Numbered from the stretch's first letter, positions 35,862 through 45,782 are shown. The stretch is DNA of 64,000 nt from Companilactobacillus nodensis DSM 19682 = JCM 14932 = NBRC 107160 (GCF_000615905.1 NZ_BAMN01000002.1:1-64000), one strand, 5' to 3'. Translations and numbers: made by a program. The notes: a model not told the origin generated them from the sequence alone.

Positions 35862-36323
35862 ATGATAAATGCTGTTAAAACCTATAGTGTATTTGAGGTT
35901 GCTGATTGGTTTTTAAACAAAGAAGCCATGCAGCCAAAAAAACTTCAAAAATTGGTCTATTACGTCCAAGCGTGGGGCAATGCACTTCTTGATACCACCA
36001 TAATTAATAATACGAATTTTGAAGCTTGGGCTAGTGGCCCAATTTCACCTGAAATGAGAGATAAATATTTTGAATATGGATCAAATGATATCGAATTAAA
36101 TGATAATTTGATTATTATTGAAAACAAAAAAGTCTCCAATCTACTTAATTCTGTTTGGGTTACGTATGGTGATAAAGATTATATAGAACTAGAGGCATTA
36201 TCAAAAAGTGAATATCCATGGAAACAAGCTAGAGGAATGCTAAAAGAAGGCGAACGGTCTAGTAATGTTATTTTGAATGAAGACATGAAGGAATTCTATA
36301 CGTCTATTTATATGGAAGGATAG
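35862..36323 (+). CDS. Panacea-domain (DUF4065/SocA-like) antitoxin
   Basis: 153 residues with the DUF4065 signature: VADWFLNKEAMQPKKLQKLVYYVQAWGNAL, FEAWASGPISPEMRDKY and YPWKQARGM. The Panacea domain is known as the antitoxin in many type II toxin-antitoxin pairs. The ORF directly downstream would be the toxin. Ribosome site AAAGGAGG. Confidence 0.82.
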   Translation: MINAVKTYSVFEVADWFLNKEAMQPKKLQKLVYYVQAWGNALLDTTIINNTNFEAWASGPISPEMRDKYFEYGSNDIELNDNLIIIENKKVSNLLNSVWVTYGDKDYIELEALSKSEYPWKQARGMLKEGERSSNVILNEDMKEFYTSIYMEG

Positions 36324-36326
36324 TGC

Positions 36327-36702
36327 GTGAGTACATATTAGTACATTAGAGAATATAAGCCAACTTACTTATGGTGCAAATAAGGATATACTATTTAAAC
36401 TAGCAATTACGCGTTCACTGGATAATGGTTTCCAATTTAAAAATCTTAAACAAAGTGGTATTAAAGATTTTGATAGGTTTGTTAATGAGACGGTTGGAAA
36501 AGAGTTAACCATAAGTCAGGCTAATAAGCTATTTCTACGAACTAGGGGACCTTCCGAACGTATTTTGATAAATGGTGAAATGAAAAAAATATTTCATTAT
36601 GGCAAAGATAGAACACCATTTAGGATTTTTGGTTATTATGATGAAAAAGATTATTTTTGTATTCATAAAATAGATCCAAATCACACGGTACACAGGGTTT
36701 AG
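36327..36702 (+). pseudogene. Candidate toxin partner of the Panacea antitoxin, start frame broken
   Basis: From 36331 an open frame encodes about 120 residues (NISQLTYGANKDILFK, FDRFVNETVGKELTISQANKLFLRTRGPSER, FRIFGYYDEKDYFCIHKIDPNH). It has no ATG, GTG or TTG of its own. A GTG at 36327 with a good site (GGAAGGA) is out of frame; removing one T at 36338-36339 joins them. The C-terminal pattern resembles small ribonuclease-like toxins, but I do not recognise the family. Either a frameshift or a rare ATT start at 36337. Confidence 0.5.
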
Positions 36703-36709
36703 ATAATAC

Positions 36710-36750
36710 AAAAGAGTCCACGTAATCATGCGATTGCGCGGGCTCTTTTA
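36710..36750. terminator. Bidirectional terminator
   Basis: AAAAGAGTCC (36710-36719) pairs with GGGCTCTTTT (36740-36749). Lies between the Panacea pair and the YefM/YoeB pair. Confidence 0.7.
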
Positions 36751-36752
36751 CG

Positions 36753-37028
36753 TCATTCATAATGACTGTAAGCAGAATAAATAGTAACTATTCGCAGCTT
36801 CTTATCTACTTTGTAGACAACTCTACGCTGAAAATTGATTCTTCTGGAATAGAATCTATTAATTGGTGGGATTAATTTTTCGAATGATTGTGATATTTCA
36901 AAAGGGTTATTTCGTAAAGTCTCAATTATTTCCAAAAAGCTTTTTTCAAATCTAGAACCTTTTATCTTCTTTAAATCTTTTTTAGCACCACTCTTGATTT
37001 TGATTTGATATTCTAAAGATTCTTCCAT
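36753..37028 (-). CDS. Txe/YoeB-family mRNA interferase toxin
   Basis: 91 residues of the RelE/YoeB fold, which cuts mRNA on the ribosome. Visible are KSGAKKDLKKIKGSRF, FEKLIPPINRFYSRRINFQRRVVYKV (family segment RFYSRRI..RVVY) and the C-terminal YSAYSHYE, whose His-Tyr end is the usual YoeB catalytic tail. The start overlaps the antitoxin end by 16 bp. Confidence 0.85.
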   Translation of the reverse strand: MEESLEYQIKIKSGAKKDLKKIKGSRFEKSFLEIIETLRNNPFEISQSFEKLIPPINRFYSRRINFQRRVVYKVDKKLRIVTIYSAYSHYE

Positions 37029-37270
37029 ACGTCATCAAAATCCTCACTGTCATCATTTTCACGATGTTTTATTTGATCGGTTACACCATTATTGGCGAGA
37101 AAGAGAGTTTCCTTAATTGCATTCCAGTCATCCTTACCAATTAAAACGGCACCTTTCTCGTCGATCTTAGTTGGTTCGATAGTTATCGGTTTTCTTTCAG
37201 CGTTGACTTCTTTGATTAATTCAAATAGGTGTTGTCTGGCACTTGTGGGTGTATAAATTTCTTTCAACAT
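37013..37270 (-). CDS. YefM/Phd-family antitoxin
   Basis: 85 residues. N-terminal DNA-binding fold (TPTSARQHLFELIKEVN, GAVLIGKDDWNAIKETLFL) and an acidic C-terminal toxin-binding tail (RENDDSEDFDDVW). Neutralises the overlapping YoeB-like toxin and represses the operon. Ribosome site AGGAGG. Confidence 0.85.
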   Translation of the reverse strand: MLKEIYTPTSARQHLFELIKEVNAERKPITIEPTKIDEKGAVLIGKDDWNAIKETLFLANNGVTDQIKHRENDDSEDFDDVWKNL

Positions 37271-37280
37271 GTAGTCCTCC

Positions 37281-37306
37281 TAACGTACGTTATAATGTAC
37301 GTACAG
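37281..37306 (-). promoter_or_regulatory. Palindromic operator of the YefM/YoeB operon
   Basis: GTACGTTATAATGTAC (37285-37300) is a near-perfect palindrome, extended by GTAC on either side. TGTAC-type cores are typical YefM operators. Confidence 0.55.
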
Positions 37307-37496
37307 TGTATTATGACTTCTTGAGCTAGTCAATAAGAATGATCATAATTCAAATTACGAGTTTTTAGCAGTATGTTACTAATTAAGTTGGCTTCAAGAA
37401 GGATTCCGCCACACTTTAGGATATTATTATCATTTCTAAAAGAATCGGTGTCATAATTGAATGTGATATACAAACACTTATGGAGAGGGTTCCATT

Positions 37497-37682
37497 ATGA
37501 AATCAATAAAAAATAAAGATTTAAAATTCTTCTTTACAATGATCATAATTCTATATTTGTTAGAGAACGTAACTAGTGGCAGTAATACTTGGATGAGCTT
37601 AAAAATGATCTTCCAAATCCTATTAACGGGATTCATTGCTACAATAGCTATGCATTATTTGATTTTTAAACGATTCGAATAA
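37497..37682 (+). CDS. Small two-helix membrane protein
   Basis: 61 residues with two hydrophobic helices (FFFTMIIILYLLENV and IFQILLTGFIATIAMHYLIF). Strong ribosome site GAGAGGG. It resembles the small membrane proteins near bacteriocin loci such as 51357-51542, but no family is recognised. Confidence 0.5.
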   Translation: MKSIKNKDLKFFFTMIIILYLLENVTSGSNTWMSLKMIFQILLTGFIATIAMHYLIFKRFE

Positions 37683-37691
37683 ATAGACACG

Positions 37692-37728
37692 AAAAAGCCA
37701 CGCAACTGGATTGATTGCGTGGCTTTTT
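37692..37728. terminator. Bidirectional terminator downstream of opp and the small membrane protein
   Basis: AAAAAGCCACGCAA (37692-37705) pairs perfectly with TTGCGTGGCTTTTT (37715-37728). Confidence 0.8.
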
Positions 37729-37819
37729 ATTTCGGAATTCTTGTGAATTCCAAGGTTGTGAGGATTGGAGGTTGGATTGGGACCTCCTTAAAGAATAATG
37801 GTGTTTAGACCCCGATCTG

Positions 37820-38741
37820 TTACTTAAACGATGCCGCTGTAGCAGCATTGCAATACAAGAAGTGACCGGGCAGAACTTCTTGTAATGATTGATCAGCTGA
37901 GAATGGTTGTGAGTGATCAAAGTCGATACGCTCACGTGTTTTCTCGATGGCTGGATCAGGAACAGGAATGGCTGACAGAAGACTTTGAGTATAAGCATGT
38001 AAGGGATGGTTATAGATCTCGTCAGAGTCAGCTAGTTCAACGATCTTACCATGATACATAACAGCGATACGGTCACTGATGTACTTAACCATGGATAGAT
38101 CATGGGCGATGAACATGTATGTCAATCCTTGTTCTCTTTGGATATCTTGCATCAAGTTAACAACTTGAGCTTGAATGGAAACATCCAGCGCAGAGATCGG
38201 TTCGTCGGCGATTACGAATTGTGGTTCAACTGCCAAGCACGGGCGATACCGATACGTTGACGTTGACCACCGGAGAATTCATATGGGTAACGTGTCATGT
38301 GTTCTGGATTCAAGTGAACCATATCCAATAGTTCGCGAACACGTTTTTCACGTTCTTCTTCACCCTTAACTAGTCCGTGAACATCAAGCCTTCGGCGATG
38401 ATATCCTTAACCTTCATTCTGGGGTTCAAAGATGCATATGGATCCTGGAAGATCATCTGCATTTCACGACGGAATTCTTTCATTTGAGGACCGTGACTCT
38501 TGATCTTACTGATGTCTTGGCCATTGAACAAAATTTGTCCGTCTGTTGGATTATAAAGTCTGATAATACTACGGCCAGTTGTACTCTTACCAGAACCAGA
38601 TTCACCAACTAATCCAAAAGTCTCACCTTTGTAGATGTCGAATGATACATCATCAACGGCTTTGACCTCGTTAGGTTTACCAATGTTGAAATACTGTTTC
38701 AAGTGTCTAACTTGAACGATTTTTTCTCTTTCATCTGCCAT
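37820..38741 (-). pseudogene. oppF: Oligopeptide ABC transporter ATPase OppF, two one-base frameshifts
   Basis: A cytoplasmic ATPase pairing with OppD to drive peptide uptake. Segment 1 (38370-38741) has Walker [10 protein letters not shown] and the Q-loop MIFQDPYASLNPR. Near 38385 a G is missing (GGCTTGATG for GGC TTG GAT G), and near 38238 a T is missing (CGTGCTTGG for GCT TTG GCA). Between them the frame reads [18 protein letters not shown]...[16 protein letters not shown], and then segment 2 gives [15 protein letters not shown]. Both are deletions in homopolymers of a single otherwise intact gene, so sequencing error is the simplest explanation. Full length would be about 307 residues. 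Confidence 0.85.
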
Positions 38742-39787
38742 TATTTAACACTGCCTCCTAACTCTTTGAATTTTTCAAAACGTTTCTTGATCGATGCGGG
38801 TGGATCGACCTTTGGTGCATTGGGGTGCAACAGCCATGTGGCTGCGTAGTGATTCTTTGAAACCTTAAAGTACGGTGGTTGTTCTTCTTCGTCAATTTCC
38901 ATAGCGTACTTGTTACGAGGTGCGAAGGCATCTCCCTTTGGTGGATTCAAAAGGTTAGGCGGAGTACCAGGAATCGAGTTCAAACGGTTAGCTTCACTAG
39001 TATCTAGTGTTGGCATTGAATCTAGTAGTCCCCAAGTGTAAGGGTGTTGAGGATTGTAGAAGATGTCATTAACTGAACCATATTCGACGAACTTACCGGC
39101 ATACATAACGGCAACTCTATCAGCGATACCAGCCACGACACCAAGGTCATGGGTGATGAAGATGATCGATGTACCGATTTTTTGTTGTAGTTCTTTTAAT
39201 AGATCAATGATTTCTGCTTGGACAGTAACGTCAAGCGCAGTTGTTGGTTCATCAGCGATAAGGATCTCTGGGTAATCAACAATGGCGATAGCGATGACGA
39301 TACGTTGTCTTTGACCACCTGAAAATTGGTGAGGGTAGTCTTTCATACGAGCTTTAGGATTGGGAATACCAACTAGACGTAGAACTTCTTCGGCACGGGC
39401 CATAGCGTCTTTTTTGGAAACATTGTTGTGGATCAATAAAGGTTCCGCAACTTGCTTACCAATTGGCATAGTTGGATCGAGTGATGTCATAGGGTCTTGG
39501 AAGATCATCGAGATCTTGTTACCACGAATATTATCCATACCTTTTTCACTCTTTTGTAGCAGGTCATCCCCATGATAGAGGATGCTGCCCTTTGCGATAT
39601 CAGCGTTCTTAGCTAATAATTGCAGGATTGAACGAACGGTAATTGACTTACCAGAACCAGATTCACCAACGATAGCTAAGGTTTCACCGGCGTTAAGATC
39701 GAAACTAACCCCACGAATAGCTTGGACAGTACCATTGTATGTCGCAAAATTAACATGCAAATCTTTTACTTCTAGAATTTTATCCAT
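38741..39787 (-). CDS. oppD: Oligopeptide ABC transporter ATPase OppD
   Basis: 348 residues. Walker [10 protein letters not shown], signature SGGQRQRI, Walker [13 protein letters not shown] and the oligopeptide-specific C-terminal extension ([16 protein letters not shown]) are present. The family Cys residues of that region are missing here. One-base overlap with oppF; oppC is 25 bp upstream. Confidence 0.93.
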   Translation of the reverse strand: MDKILEVKDLHVNFATYNGTVQAIRGVSFDLNAGETLAIVGESGSGKSITVRSILQLLAKNADIAKGSILYHGDDLLQKSEKGMDNIRGNKISMIFQDPMTSLDPTMPIGKQVAEPLLIHNNVSKKDAMARAEEVLRLVGIPNPKARMKDYPHQFSGGQRQRIVIAIAIVDYPEILIADEPTTALDVTVQAEIIDLLKELQQKIGTSIIFITHDLGVVAGIADRVAVMYAGKFVEYGSVNDIFYNPQHPYTWGLLDSMPTLDTSEANRLNSIPGTPPNLLNPPKGDAFAPRNKYAMEIDEEEQPPYFKVSKNHYAATWLLHPNAPKVDPPASIKKRFEKFKELGGSVK

Positions 39788-39812
39788 TGCTTATTCATAC
39801 TCCTTATGTAGT

Positions 39813-40835
39813 CTAATCGTCAGATTGTGGATCAAAGGCATCACGTAAGCCATCACCAAGAAGGTTTGTTGCGATCATGATGATACTTAAGATAATAGCT
39901 GGTGCCCACATTTGATATGGTAAGAATCTGAAGGCTTTTTGACCATCAGACAACAATGTACCTAATGATGCGTTTGGTGCGGGAATACCGATACCAATGA
40001 AACTCAAGAAGGCTTCAAAGAAGATCGCATTCGGAATTGTAAACATTGTTTGAATGATAATTGTTGAAGATAGGTTAGGAATCAAGTGTTTTGTAGCAAT
40101 CTTAGTTGATGATTCACCAAGGGTTCTGGCAGCTAAGACATATTCTTGTTCCTTCAACTGGAAGGTCTGAGCACGAATCAGACGTGCCATAGTTACCCAA
40201 CCAGTGATGGCGATAGCGATAACGATTGAACCAAGACCTGGTTTCAAGATGATCATCATCAAGATAACAACAATCAAGTTAGGAACAGAAGATACGATTT
40301 CAACGATACGTTGCATGATTGTATCAGTTCTGCCACCTTTCCAACCTGAGACGATACCGTAAGGAACACCGATGATCAAATCAACAAGTGTAGCTAAAAT
40401 GGCAACGATAAGTGAAAGACGAGTACCATAGATGATTCTTGATAGTAGGTCACGACCAAGGTAGTCAGTACCTAATAGGTAGAAGGCATTCTTTGGTGCG
40501 CCAGCTTGTTTGTAGGCGTCGACCATTTTACCACCCATGTTTTGGTAACCATTGAATCCGGGAATGTTTAAGTTTCCTAGTTTAGGAGGCAAGTTAGATA
40601 GAGTAACTTGTTGAGCATTAGGATTGTGGGGAGCAACTAGCGGAGCAAAGATTGAGATCAAGACGATAATTGAAAGAAGTGTCAAACAGACGACAGCGAC
40701 TTTGTTAGAGAACAGACGACGACGAACATCTTGCAAGTATGTAAGCGAAGGTGTGCCAAGTTTTTCTTGTTCATTATTATTTTCGTCATGAATTAATTTA
40801 AATTTTTCCTTTGGTACATTAGGAATTTGTTCCAT
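39813..40835 (-). CDS. oppC: Oligopeptide ABC transporter permease OppC
   Basis: 340 residues. N-terminal cytoplasmic segment (1-35), one helix, an extracellular loop with LGTDYLGRDLLSRIIYGTR, then the transmembrane domain with the EAA loop (AARTLGESSTKIATKHLIPN) that docks on the ATPases. Starts 1 bp after oppB. Confidence 0.92.
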   Translation of the reverse strand: MEQIPNVPKEKFKLIHDENNNEQEKLGTPSLTYLQDVRRRLFSNKVAVVCLTLLSIIVLISIFAPLVAPHNPNAQQVTLSNLPPKLGNLNIPGFNGYQNMGGKMVDAYKQAGAPKNAFYLLGTDYLGRDLLSRIIYGTRLSLIVAILATLVDLIIGVPYGIVSGWKGGRTDTIMQRIVEIVSSVPNLIVVILMMIILKPGLGSIVIAIAITGWVTMARLIRAQTFQLKEQEYVLAARTLGESSTKIATKHLIPNLSSTIIIQTMFTIPNAIFFEAFLSFIGIGIPAPNASLGTLLSDGQKAFRFLPYQMWAPAIILSIIMIATNLLGDGLRDAFDPQSDD

Positions 40836-40836
40836 A

Positions 40837-41768
40837 TTATTCTTTACCCCCGTTTCCTAATCTAATTCTTGGATCAATGAATCCGTAGAGAATATCGACA
40901 ATCAAGATGATGACAACTAATAGGAATGAATAGAAAATTGTTAGTCCCATGATAGTTGGGTAATCGTTGGTTGTAATTGACTTAACGAATTGTTCACCGA
41001 TACCAGGAATCGAGAAGATGTTCTCAACAACCATTGAACCGGTCATAACTGAAACGGCCATAGGTCCGATAATTGTAACAACTGGGATCAAAGAATTACG
41101 AAGCGCATGCTTTGTAACGACTTTCCAGCTTGAGTTACCTTTTGCTTTGGCTAATTCGATATAATCACTACTCATAACATCAACCATTTCAGTTCTCATG
41201 AATCTGGCAACGTTACCTAATGGTAAGGCTGCTAGAGCAAGTGTTGGTAACACACTTGATTGGAAGTTGTCCCAGAGAGCAACTGGGTAGATGTGCCATT
41301 TGTAGGCCAAGTAGAATTGTAGTAATACGGCTAAAACGAAAGATGGAATTGATAGACCAAGGATTGAAATAAATGTAGCAAGTGTATCAACCCATGTGTC
41401 TTACGAATAGCGGCTACGGCACCAAGCAAGATACCAAGAACGGTACCTAAGATCATTGCTTGAGCACCAATTTGCATTGATGGAGCAAGACGTTGACCGA
41501 TCAATGCTGTAACAGGTTCATTGTTGAATTGGAATGATGTTCCAAGGTTACCTTGAAGCAAACCACCCATGTAACGTACATATTGAACAAAGACTGATTG
41601 ATCCAAACCATATTGAGCCTTAACGATCTTCAGTTGATCTGGTGACATACGGTTCTGGTTAGAGAACGGTGTACCAGGAAGCATCTTCATTAGGAAGAAA
41701 GTCAGAGTTGCAATAATGAAAAGGGTCAAAAACAGGTAGAAAATTCTTTTGAGAATATATTTAGCCAT
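40837..41768 (-). pseudogene. oppB: Oligopeptide ABC transporter permease OppB, one-base frameshift
   Basis: About 310 residues when corrected. The first part (41331-41768) has the MAKYILKRIFYLFLTLFIIATL start, GLDQSVFVQYVRYM and GNLGTSF. Near 41398, CGTAAGACACATGG lacks one A (expected RKNTWVDTLATFIS). The second part (40837-41310) resumes with AYKWHIYPVALWDN and the EAA loop (LAKAKGNSSWKVVTKHALRN). Likely functional in the cell if the gap is a read error. Confidence 0.85.
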
Positions 41769-41790
41769 ATTTGATCTCCCTAACTCCTAA

Positions 41791-43425
41791 TTATTTTTTG
41801 TATACAGTGACGAGGTTATAACTACCATTTGGTGAAATTCTATAATTTTTAACACTCTCTCTTGTTAAGTTAGCTTGGTAGTATTGGTATAGAGGAACGG
41901 CACCAGAATCTTGTGCGAGGATCTTAGCGGCTTGTATCAAGTCTTCCCATCTAGCGTCTTCATTATTGGCATCTGTTGTCTTACTCTTCTTGATCAAGGC
42001 ATCGTATTCAGGGTTTGAGTACTTACCATTGTTCTGAGGGTTACCAGTTGTGAAGATATCTAGGAATGTAACAGGATCTGGGTAATCGGCGTTCCAACCA
42101 GTAACAACGATATCGAAGTTACCACTTGTTGACTTATCAAGACGTGACTTGAATGGAACATTTTGTAATGTAAGTTTGAATCCTGGTAAGTTTTTCTCAA
42201 GTTGTCCTTGGATATATTCGTTTTGTTTCTTAGCACCATCGGTATCATCACCTAATAATGTGAAGCTAAGGTCCTTTTGACCTGTTTCTTTGACTCCTTC
42301 TTTCCAAAGCTTGGCAGCAAGTTTTGGATTGTACTCTGTGTATTTGCTTACTGATTTAAGCTCTGGTTCTTTGGTGAAATCAACATTGTTCTTAGGTGCA
42401 TAAGACATTCCTGAAGGAACAATAGTACGTTCGATACCACCGGTTTTACCTAAAACATTATCTGTTAGTTGTTCACGATTGATCGACATTGAAATAGCTT
42501 GTCTGATCTTTTCGTTCTTGAAGAACTTATATTTCTTTTGGTTGAATTCTAGATAGAAGTTACTTGCCATCTTATCGTTTGAGAATGTCTTGTATGTAGA
42601 TACTTGACGAGCTGTATCACCACTGATCTTTTGTAGACGGTTGATACGGTTGGCATCGTAAAGATTCAATCCAGTATTATTATCTTTAACAACGTAATAC
42701 TTAACTTGGTGTAACTTAACAGCTTTGGCGTTCCAGTATTTGTCGTTCTTAACTTCAGTCCAACTATTGTCTGAAACTGACCAGTTCTTCAACATGAAAG
42801 GTCCGTTGAAGACCATGCCGGCACTCTTTAATCCATATTGCTTGCCAGCTTTTTCAACTGCAGGTTTGTATTGAGGATAGAATGTTGAGTTACCCATCAA
42901 TTTGTTGAAGTATGGAATAGGATCTTCCAAAGTTACTTGTAACGTGTATTTTCCAAGTGCTTTAACACCTAATGTATCAACTGGTTTCTTACCAGCATTG
43001 ATAGCATCGGCATTCTTAATACCTGTATAGATGTAAGCATATTGTGAAGCAGTCTTAGGATCGACTGTTCTGCGCCATGCGTAGACAAAGTCTTGAGCAG
43101 TAACGGGTTTACCGTTAGACCACTTAGTATGTCTCATCTCGAAGGTATAAGTTTTACCATTATTAGTAGGTTTAACGATCTTCTTGGCGATAGCAGGCTT
43201 TAGAGTCTTACCATCGAATCGGTACAATCCTTCCATAGTATCAGTCAAACCTTGAGCACCGATAACGTCCGTGTTCATCGACGAATCCATTGTTGCGATA
43301 ACATCACTGGAACTGATCGACAAGGTATTCTTATCGTCCTTTTCAGTGGATGATCCGCAACCACTAAGTACTAGCGCAAGTGCCAAGACTGGCAACAGGG
43401 CTAGTAGATACTTCTTATATTTCAT
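41791..43425 (-). CDS. oppA: Oligopeptide-binding lipoprotein OppA
   Basis: 544 residues. Lipobox LALVLSGCG with the lipidated Cys near 23; SBP family 5 with GLYRFDGKTLKPAIAKK, FEMRHTKWSNGKPVTAQDFVYAWRR and DIVVTGWNADYPDP. It captures peptides outside the membrane for OppBCDF. It is the first gene of the operon, with about 200 bp of AT-rich leader. Confidence 0.93.
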   Translation of the reverse strand: MKYKKYLLALLPVLALALVLSGCGSSTEKDDKNTLSISSSDVIATMDSSMNTDVIGAQGLTDTMEGLYRFDGKTLKPAIAKKIVKPTNNGKTYTFEMRHTKWSNGKPVTAQDFVYAWRRTVDPKTASQYAYIYTGIKNADAINAGKKPVDTLGVKALGKYTLQVTLEDPIPYFNKLMGNSTFYPQYKPAVEKAGKQYGLKSAGMVFNGPFMLKNWSVSDNSWTEVKNDKYWNAKAVKLHQVKYYVVKDNNTGLNLYDANRINRLQKISGDTARQVSTYKTFSNDKMASNFYLEFNQKKYKFFKNEKIRQAISMSINREQLTDNVLGKTGGIERTIVPSGMSYAPKNNVDFTKEPELKSVSKYTEYNPKLAAKLWKEGVKETGQKDLSFTLLGDDTDGAKKQNEYIQGQLEKNLPGFKLTLQNVPFKSRLDKSTSGNFDIVVTGWNADYPDPVTFLDIFTTGNPQNNGKYSNPEYDALIKKSKTTDANNEDARWEDLIQAAKILAQDSGAVPLYQYYQANLTRESVKNYRISPNGSYNLVTVYKK

Positions 43426-43559
43426 TACACAACCTCCCTAAAAACTAAACAACAATATTATTAGACTACACCATTAAACATTAAATACAAAGACTCTTTA
43501 TTAAAAAATCTCTAATGTTCTCTAAAATCATAATACATCACGGATTAAATTGCAAAGAA

Positions 43560-43597
43560 AAACAGAAATATCTATAAAATAGATATTTCTGTTTATG
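43560..43597 (-). terminator. Terminator after hflX
   Basis: AACAGAAATATCTAT/ATAGATATTTCTGTTT, a near-perfect 15-bp stem; on the minus strand it ends in TTTTTCTTT. Confidence 0.7.
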
Positions 43598-43635
43598 ATT
43601 TTTTAATATTAAATTGTTAAATTAGAAAAATATGC

Positions 43636-44916
43636 TTATGCATTTACTTGGACAAACTGTTCGTATCTTTCTAGTTCATCTGGGCTTAGGTTGGCCTTAA
43701 GTAAAGAGCCGTCATTAGTGAATTCCTTGCTGATAATTTGTGCATTCTTCAGTAGTTGCTCAGTGAGTTTTTGCTTATCATATGGAATTAGTAAGTCGAC
43801 TGTCTGATAACCAGAATATAGTTTCATTTTAATCAATTCAACTAGTTTTTGGATAGACGAATCGTCCAAAGCTGAGTAATAAATATTGTCGCCTTCAATA
43901 GTAGGGAAGACTTGATCTGGTTTCAGATCAGCTTTGTTAAAGGCATAGATCATTGGTTTACCTGTAACGCCGACTTCACGGAGAGTATTCTCAGTAACTT
44001 CGAGCATATTCTTCCAATGTTCATCACTAACATCTATTACTTGTACCAATAGGTCGGCATCCTTGGCTTCTTTAAGAGTTGTCTTAAATGATTCAATCAA
44101 GTTGTGAGGTAGCTTACTAACAAACCCAACTGTATCTGATAGGAGAAAGCTAGTATTATCTTCAAGGTCGATCTTTCTGACACTTGTATCAAGTGTAGCG
44201 AAGAGCATATCTTTTTCGAAGACCTTACGATCGTCAGAATCTTCCTTATTGAAGTTCAGCAGTCCGTTCATTGTCGTAGATTTACCAGCATTAGTGTAAC
44301 CAACTAGTGAAACTAGTGGAAGACTAGTATTAGTTCTGCGCCGACTTTGAACATTAATCGTCTTATCGACAGTTTTGAGTTGATCCTTTAAGTAAGTGAT
44401 TCGCTTACGGATAACACGACGATCCAACTCAAGCTTGGTTTCACCGGCACCACGGTTGGCTAAGCCACCTGAAGATGACTGTTGATCCAGTGGGTTACCT
44501 GATGGATGAATTCTTGGTAATTGATATTGTAACTTGGCGATTTCGACTTGCAGCTTAGCTTGTCTAGTATGGGCACGGTTTGAGAAGACTTGGAGGATCA
44601 ATTCTGTTCGATCCATGAAGCTTAATTTAGTTTCTTTTTCCAAGTTTCTGATTTGGGATGGTGTTAATTCATCGTTCAAGACGATCGTTGTAACATCGTC
44701 CGCATTAGCGATTTCCTTGATCTCGGTAACCTTACCAGATCCGAAGTAAGTCTTGGCACTGACTGAATCAACGTTTTGTTTGATCACGTCAGCGACTTCC
44801 ATATTGTTGGCTTCAACGAGTGAGCCTAATTCTTCCATTGTGTAGTCAAAGTCCAATTGCTTGTGACTAACTCCGGCAACGATAACTCGTTCTTTAGCGT
44901 TTATTGTATTTTCCAT
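43636..44916 (-). CDS. hflX: Ribosome-associated GTPase HflX
   Basis: 426 residues. The HflX N-terminal domain (LDFDYTMEELGSLVEANNM, YFGSGKVTEI) and the Obg-type G domain (GYTNAGKST, DTVGFVSKLPH, NKAD) are clear; the glycine-rich GGLANRGAGETKLELDRR linker is diagnostic. HflX splits stalled 70S ribosomes and gives resistance to heat and some macrolides. The start is the ATG at 44916 behind AGGAGGA. A hairpin sits just upstream of the ribosome site. Confidence 0.92.
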   Translation of the reverse strand: MENTINAKERVIVAGVSHKQLDFDYTMEELGSLVEANNMEVADVIKQNVDSVSAKTYFGSGKVTEIKEIANADDVTTIVLNDELTPSQIRNLEKETKLSFMDRTELILQVFSNRAHTRQAKLQVEIAKLQYQLPRIHPSGNPLDQQSSSGGLANRGAGETKLELDRRVIRKRITYLKDQLKTVDKTINVQSRRRTNTSLPLVSLVGYTNAGKSTTMNGLLNFNKEDSDDRKVFEKDMLFATLDTSVRKIDLEDNTSFLLSDTVGFVSKLPHNLIESFKTTLKEAKDADLLVQVIDVSDEHWKNMLEVTENTLREVGVTGKPMIYAFNKADLKPDQVFPTIEGDNIYYSALDDSSIQKLVELIKMKLYSGYQTVDLLIPYDKQKLTEQLLKNAQIISKEFTNDGSLLKANLSPDELERYEQFVQVNA

Positions 44917-44929
44917 AAATCCTCCTGGT

Positions 44930-44957
44930 GGCACTTATACCCCAGGGTATTAATGCC
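44930..44957 (-). promoter_or_regulatory. Leader hairpin before hflX
   Basis: On the minus strand GGCA-TT-AATACCC TG GGGTAT-AAG-TGCC folds into a stem immediately 5' of the ribosome site CCAGGAGG. It could restrict ribosome access. Confidence 0.35.
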
Positions 44958-45089
44958 GTTTAGTTATTTGTGTGTGTTTGGGTTGGCACTTTTTAATCTC
45001 ATGATGTGCATACATCCTTTCGATAATATGGTTATATCATAACATTTTAGTCCTAATTGGACTATATAATAGGTAGAAAAGTGAATTCA

Positions 45090-45118
45090 AAAGAGCATAT
45101 CGAATTCGATATGCTCTG
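45090..45118 (-). terminator. Terminator of the RelE/RelB-type pair
   Basis: AGAGCATATCGAATTCGATA is part of a fully symmetric 26-bp palindrome (45091-45116) and ends in TTTT on the minus strand. Confidence 0.7.
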
Positions 45119-45121
45119 ATA

Positions 45122-45391
45122 TTAGTTATCATAAATACTATTTCTATGTCCAATATTGATAGCAGTAACAAATAATTTGTCATCCTCGATTTCACAAATT
45201 ATACGATAATTACCGATTCGATATCTCCATAGTCCGGATAAATTAGATGTTGGTCCTTTGCCATGTACTCTTGGATCGATACTATTGTCAATGTTAGTGT
45301 ATAGCCACTGTAGTATCAGTTTGGCTTGGTACTTATCCATTTTCCTTAATTGCTTTTTGGCGTCCTTATTTATATAAAGGGCATATGTCAT
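45122..45391 (-). CDS. RelE/ParE-family toxin
   Basis: 89 residues with the RelE fold: YALYINKDAKKQLRKMDK, then SGLWRYRIGNYRIICEIEDDKLFV, the usual strand-turn with basic residues that act on mRNA. It overlaps the antitoxin gene by 4 bp (ATGA). Confidence 0.85.
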   Translation of the reverse strand: MTYALYINKDAKKQLRKMDKYQAKLILQWLYTNIDNSIDPRVHGKGPTSNLSGLWRYRIGNYRIICEIEDDKLFVTAINIGHRNSIYDN

Positions 45392-45618
45392 TCGTCAAAC
45401 CCCAGTTCCTTAATTACTTTAGAAATTGGTTCAGCCTCTTTATGTTGTTCAAGCCATCTTTTGTGCGCAAATTGCGCAGTCATTTCATCGTATTCATCTT
45501 CTAATTCGTTTATAGAATACTTCATCATTAATTCTGATAATGTAATACCATGAAATTCAGCCATTTCATTTAACCATTTTTTTTCATCGTCTGAAACTCT
45601 GATAGTGATCATAGCCAT
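45388..45618 (-). CDS. RelB-type ribbon-helix-helix antitoxin
   Basis: 76 residues from the ATG at 45618 (site GAGGAG). Ribbon-helix-helix TIRVSDDEKKWLNEMAEFHGITLSELM at the N-terminus and a toxin-binding helix at the C-terminus. Autorepression is likely through the repeated TGTAATAC motif upstream (about 45640-45660). Confidence 0.82.
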   Translation of the reverse strand: MAMITIRVSDDEKKWLNEMAEFHGITLSELMMKYSINELEDEYDEMTAQFAHKRWLEQHKEAEPISKVIKELGFDE

Positions 45619-45684
45619 AAGAATAACTCCTCTACATATTGTGTAATACATTGTAATACGAAGAGCAGATAAATACAAATTCTT

Positions 45685-45751
45685 TGTTCAGGATATAAAA
45701 ACACCTACTTCAGGACAAAAGTATAAATAAATTTGTCTTGGATGATAGAAT
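45685..45751 (+). promoter_or_regulatory. Bacteriocin-type response-regulator boxes and promoter 1
   Basis: TGTTCAGGATA (45685-45695) and ACTTCAGGACA (45707-45717) are direct repeats 22 bp apart. TAGAAT at 45746 lies 28 bp after the second repeat. The same geometry precedes the other transcripts of this regulon. Confidence 0.65.
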
Positions 45752-45782
45752 TCACATAATCGAAACAGGTTGGGATGATTTG

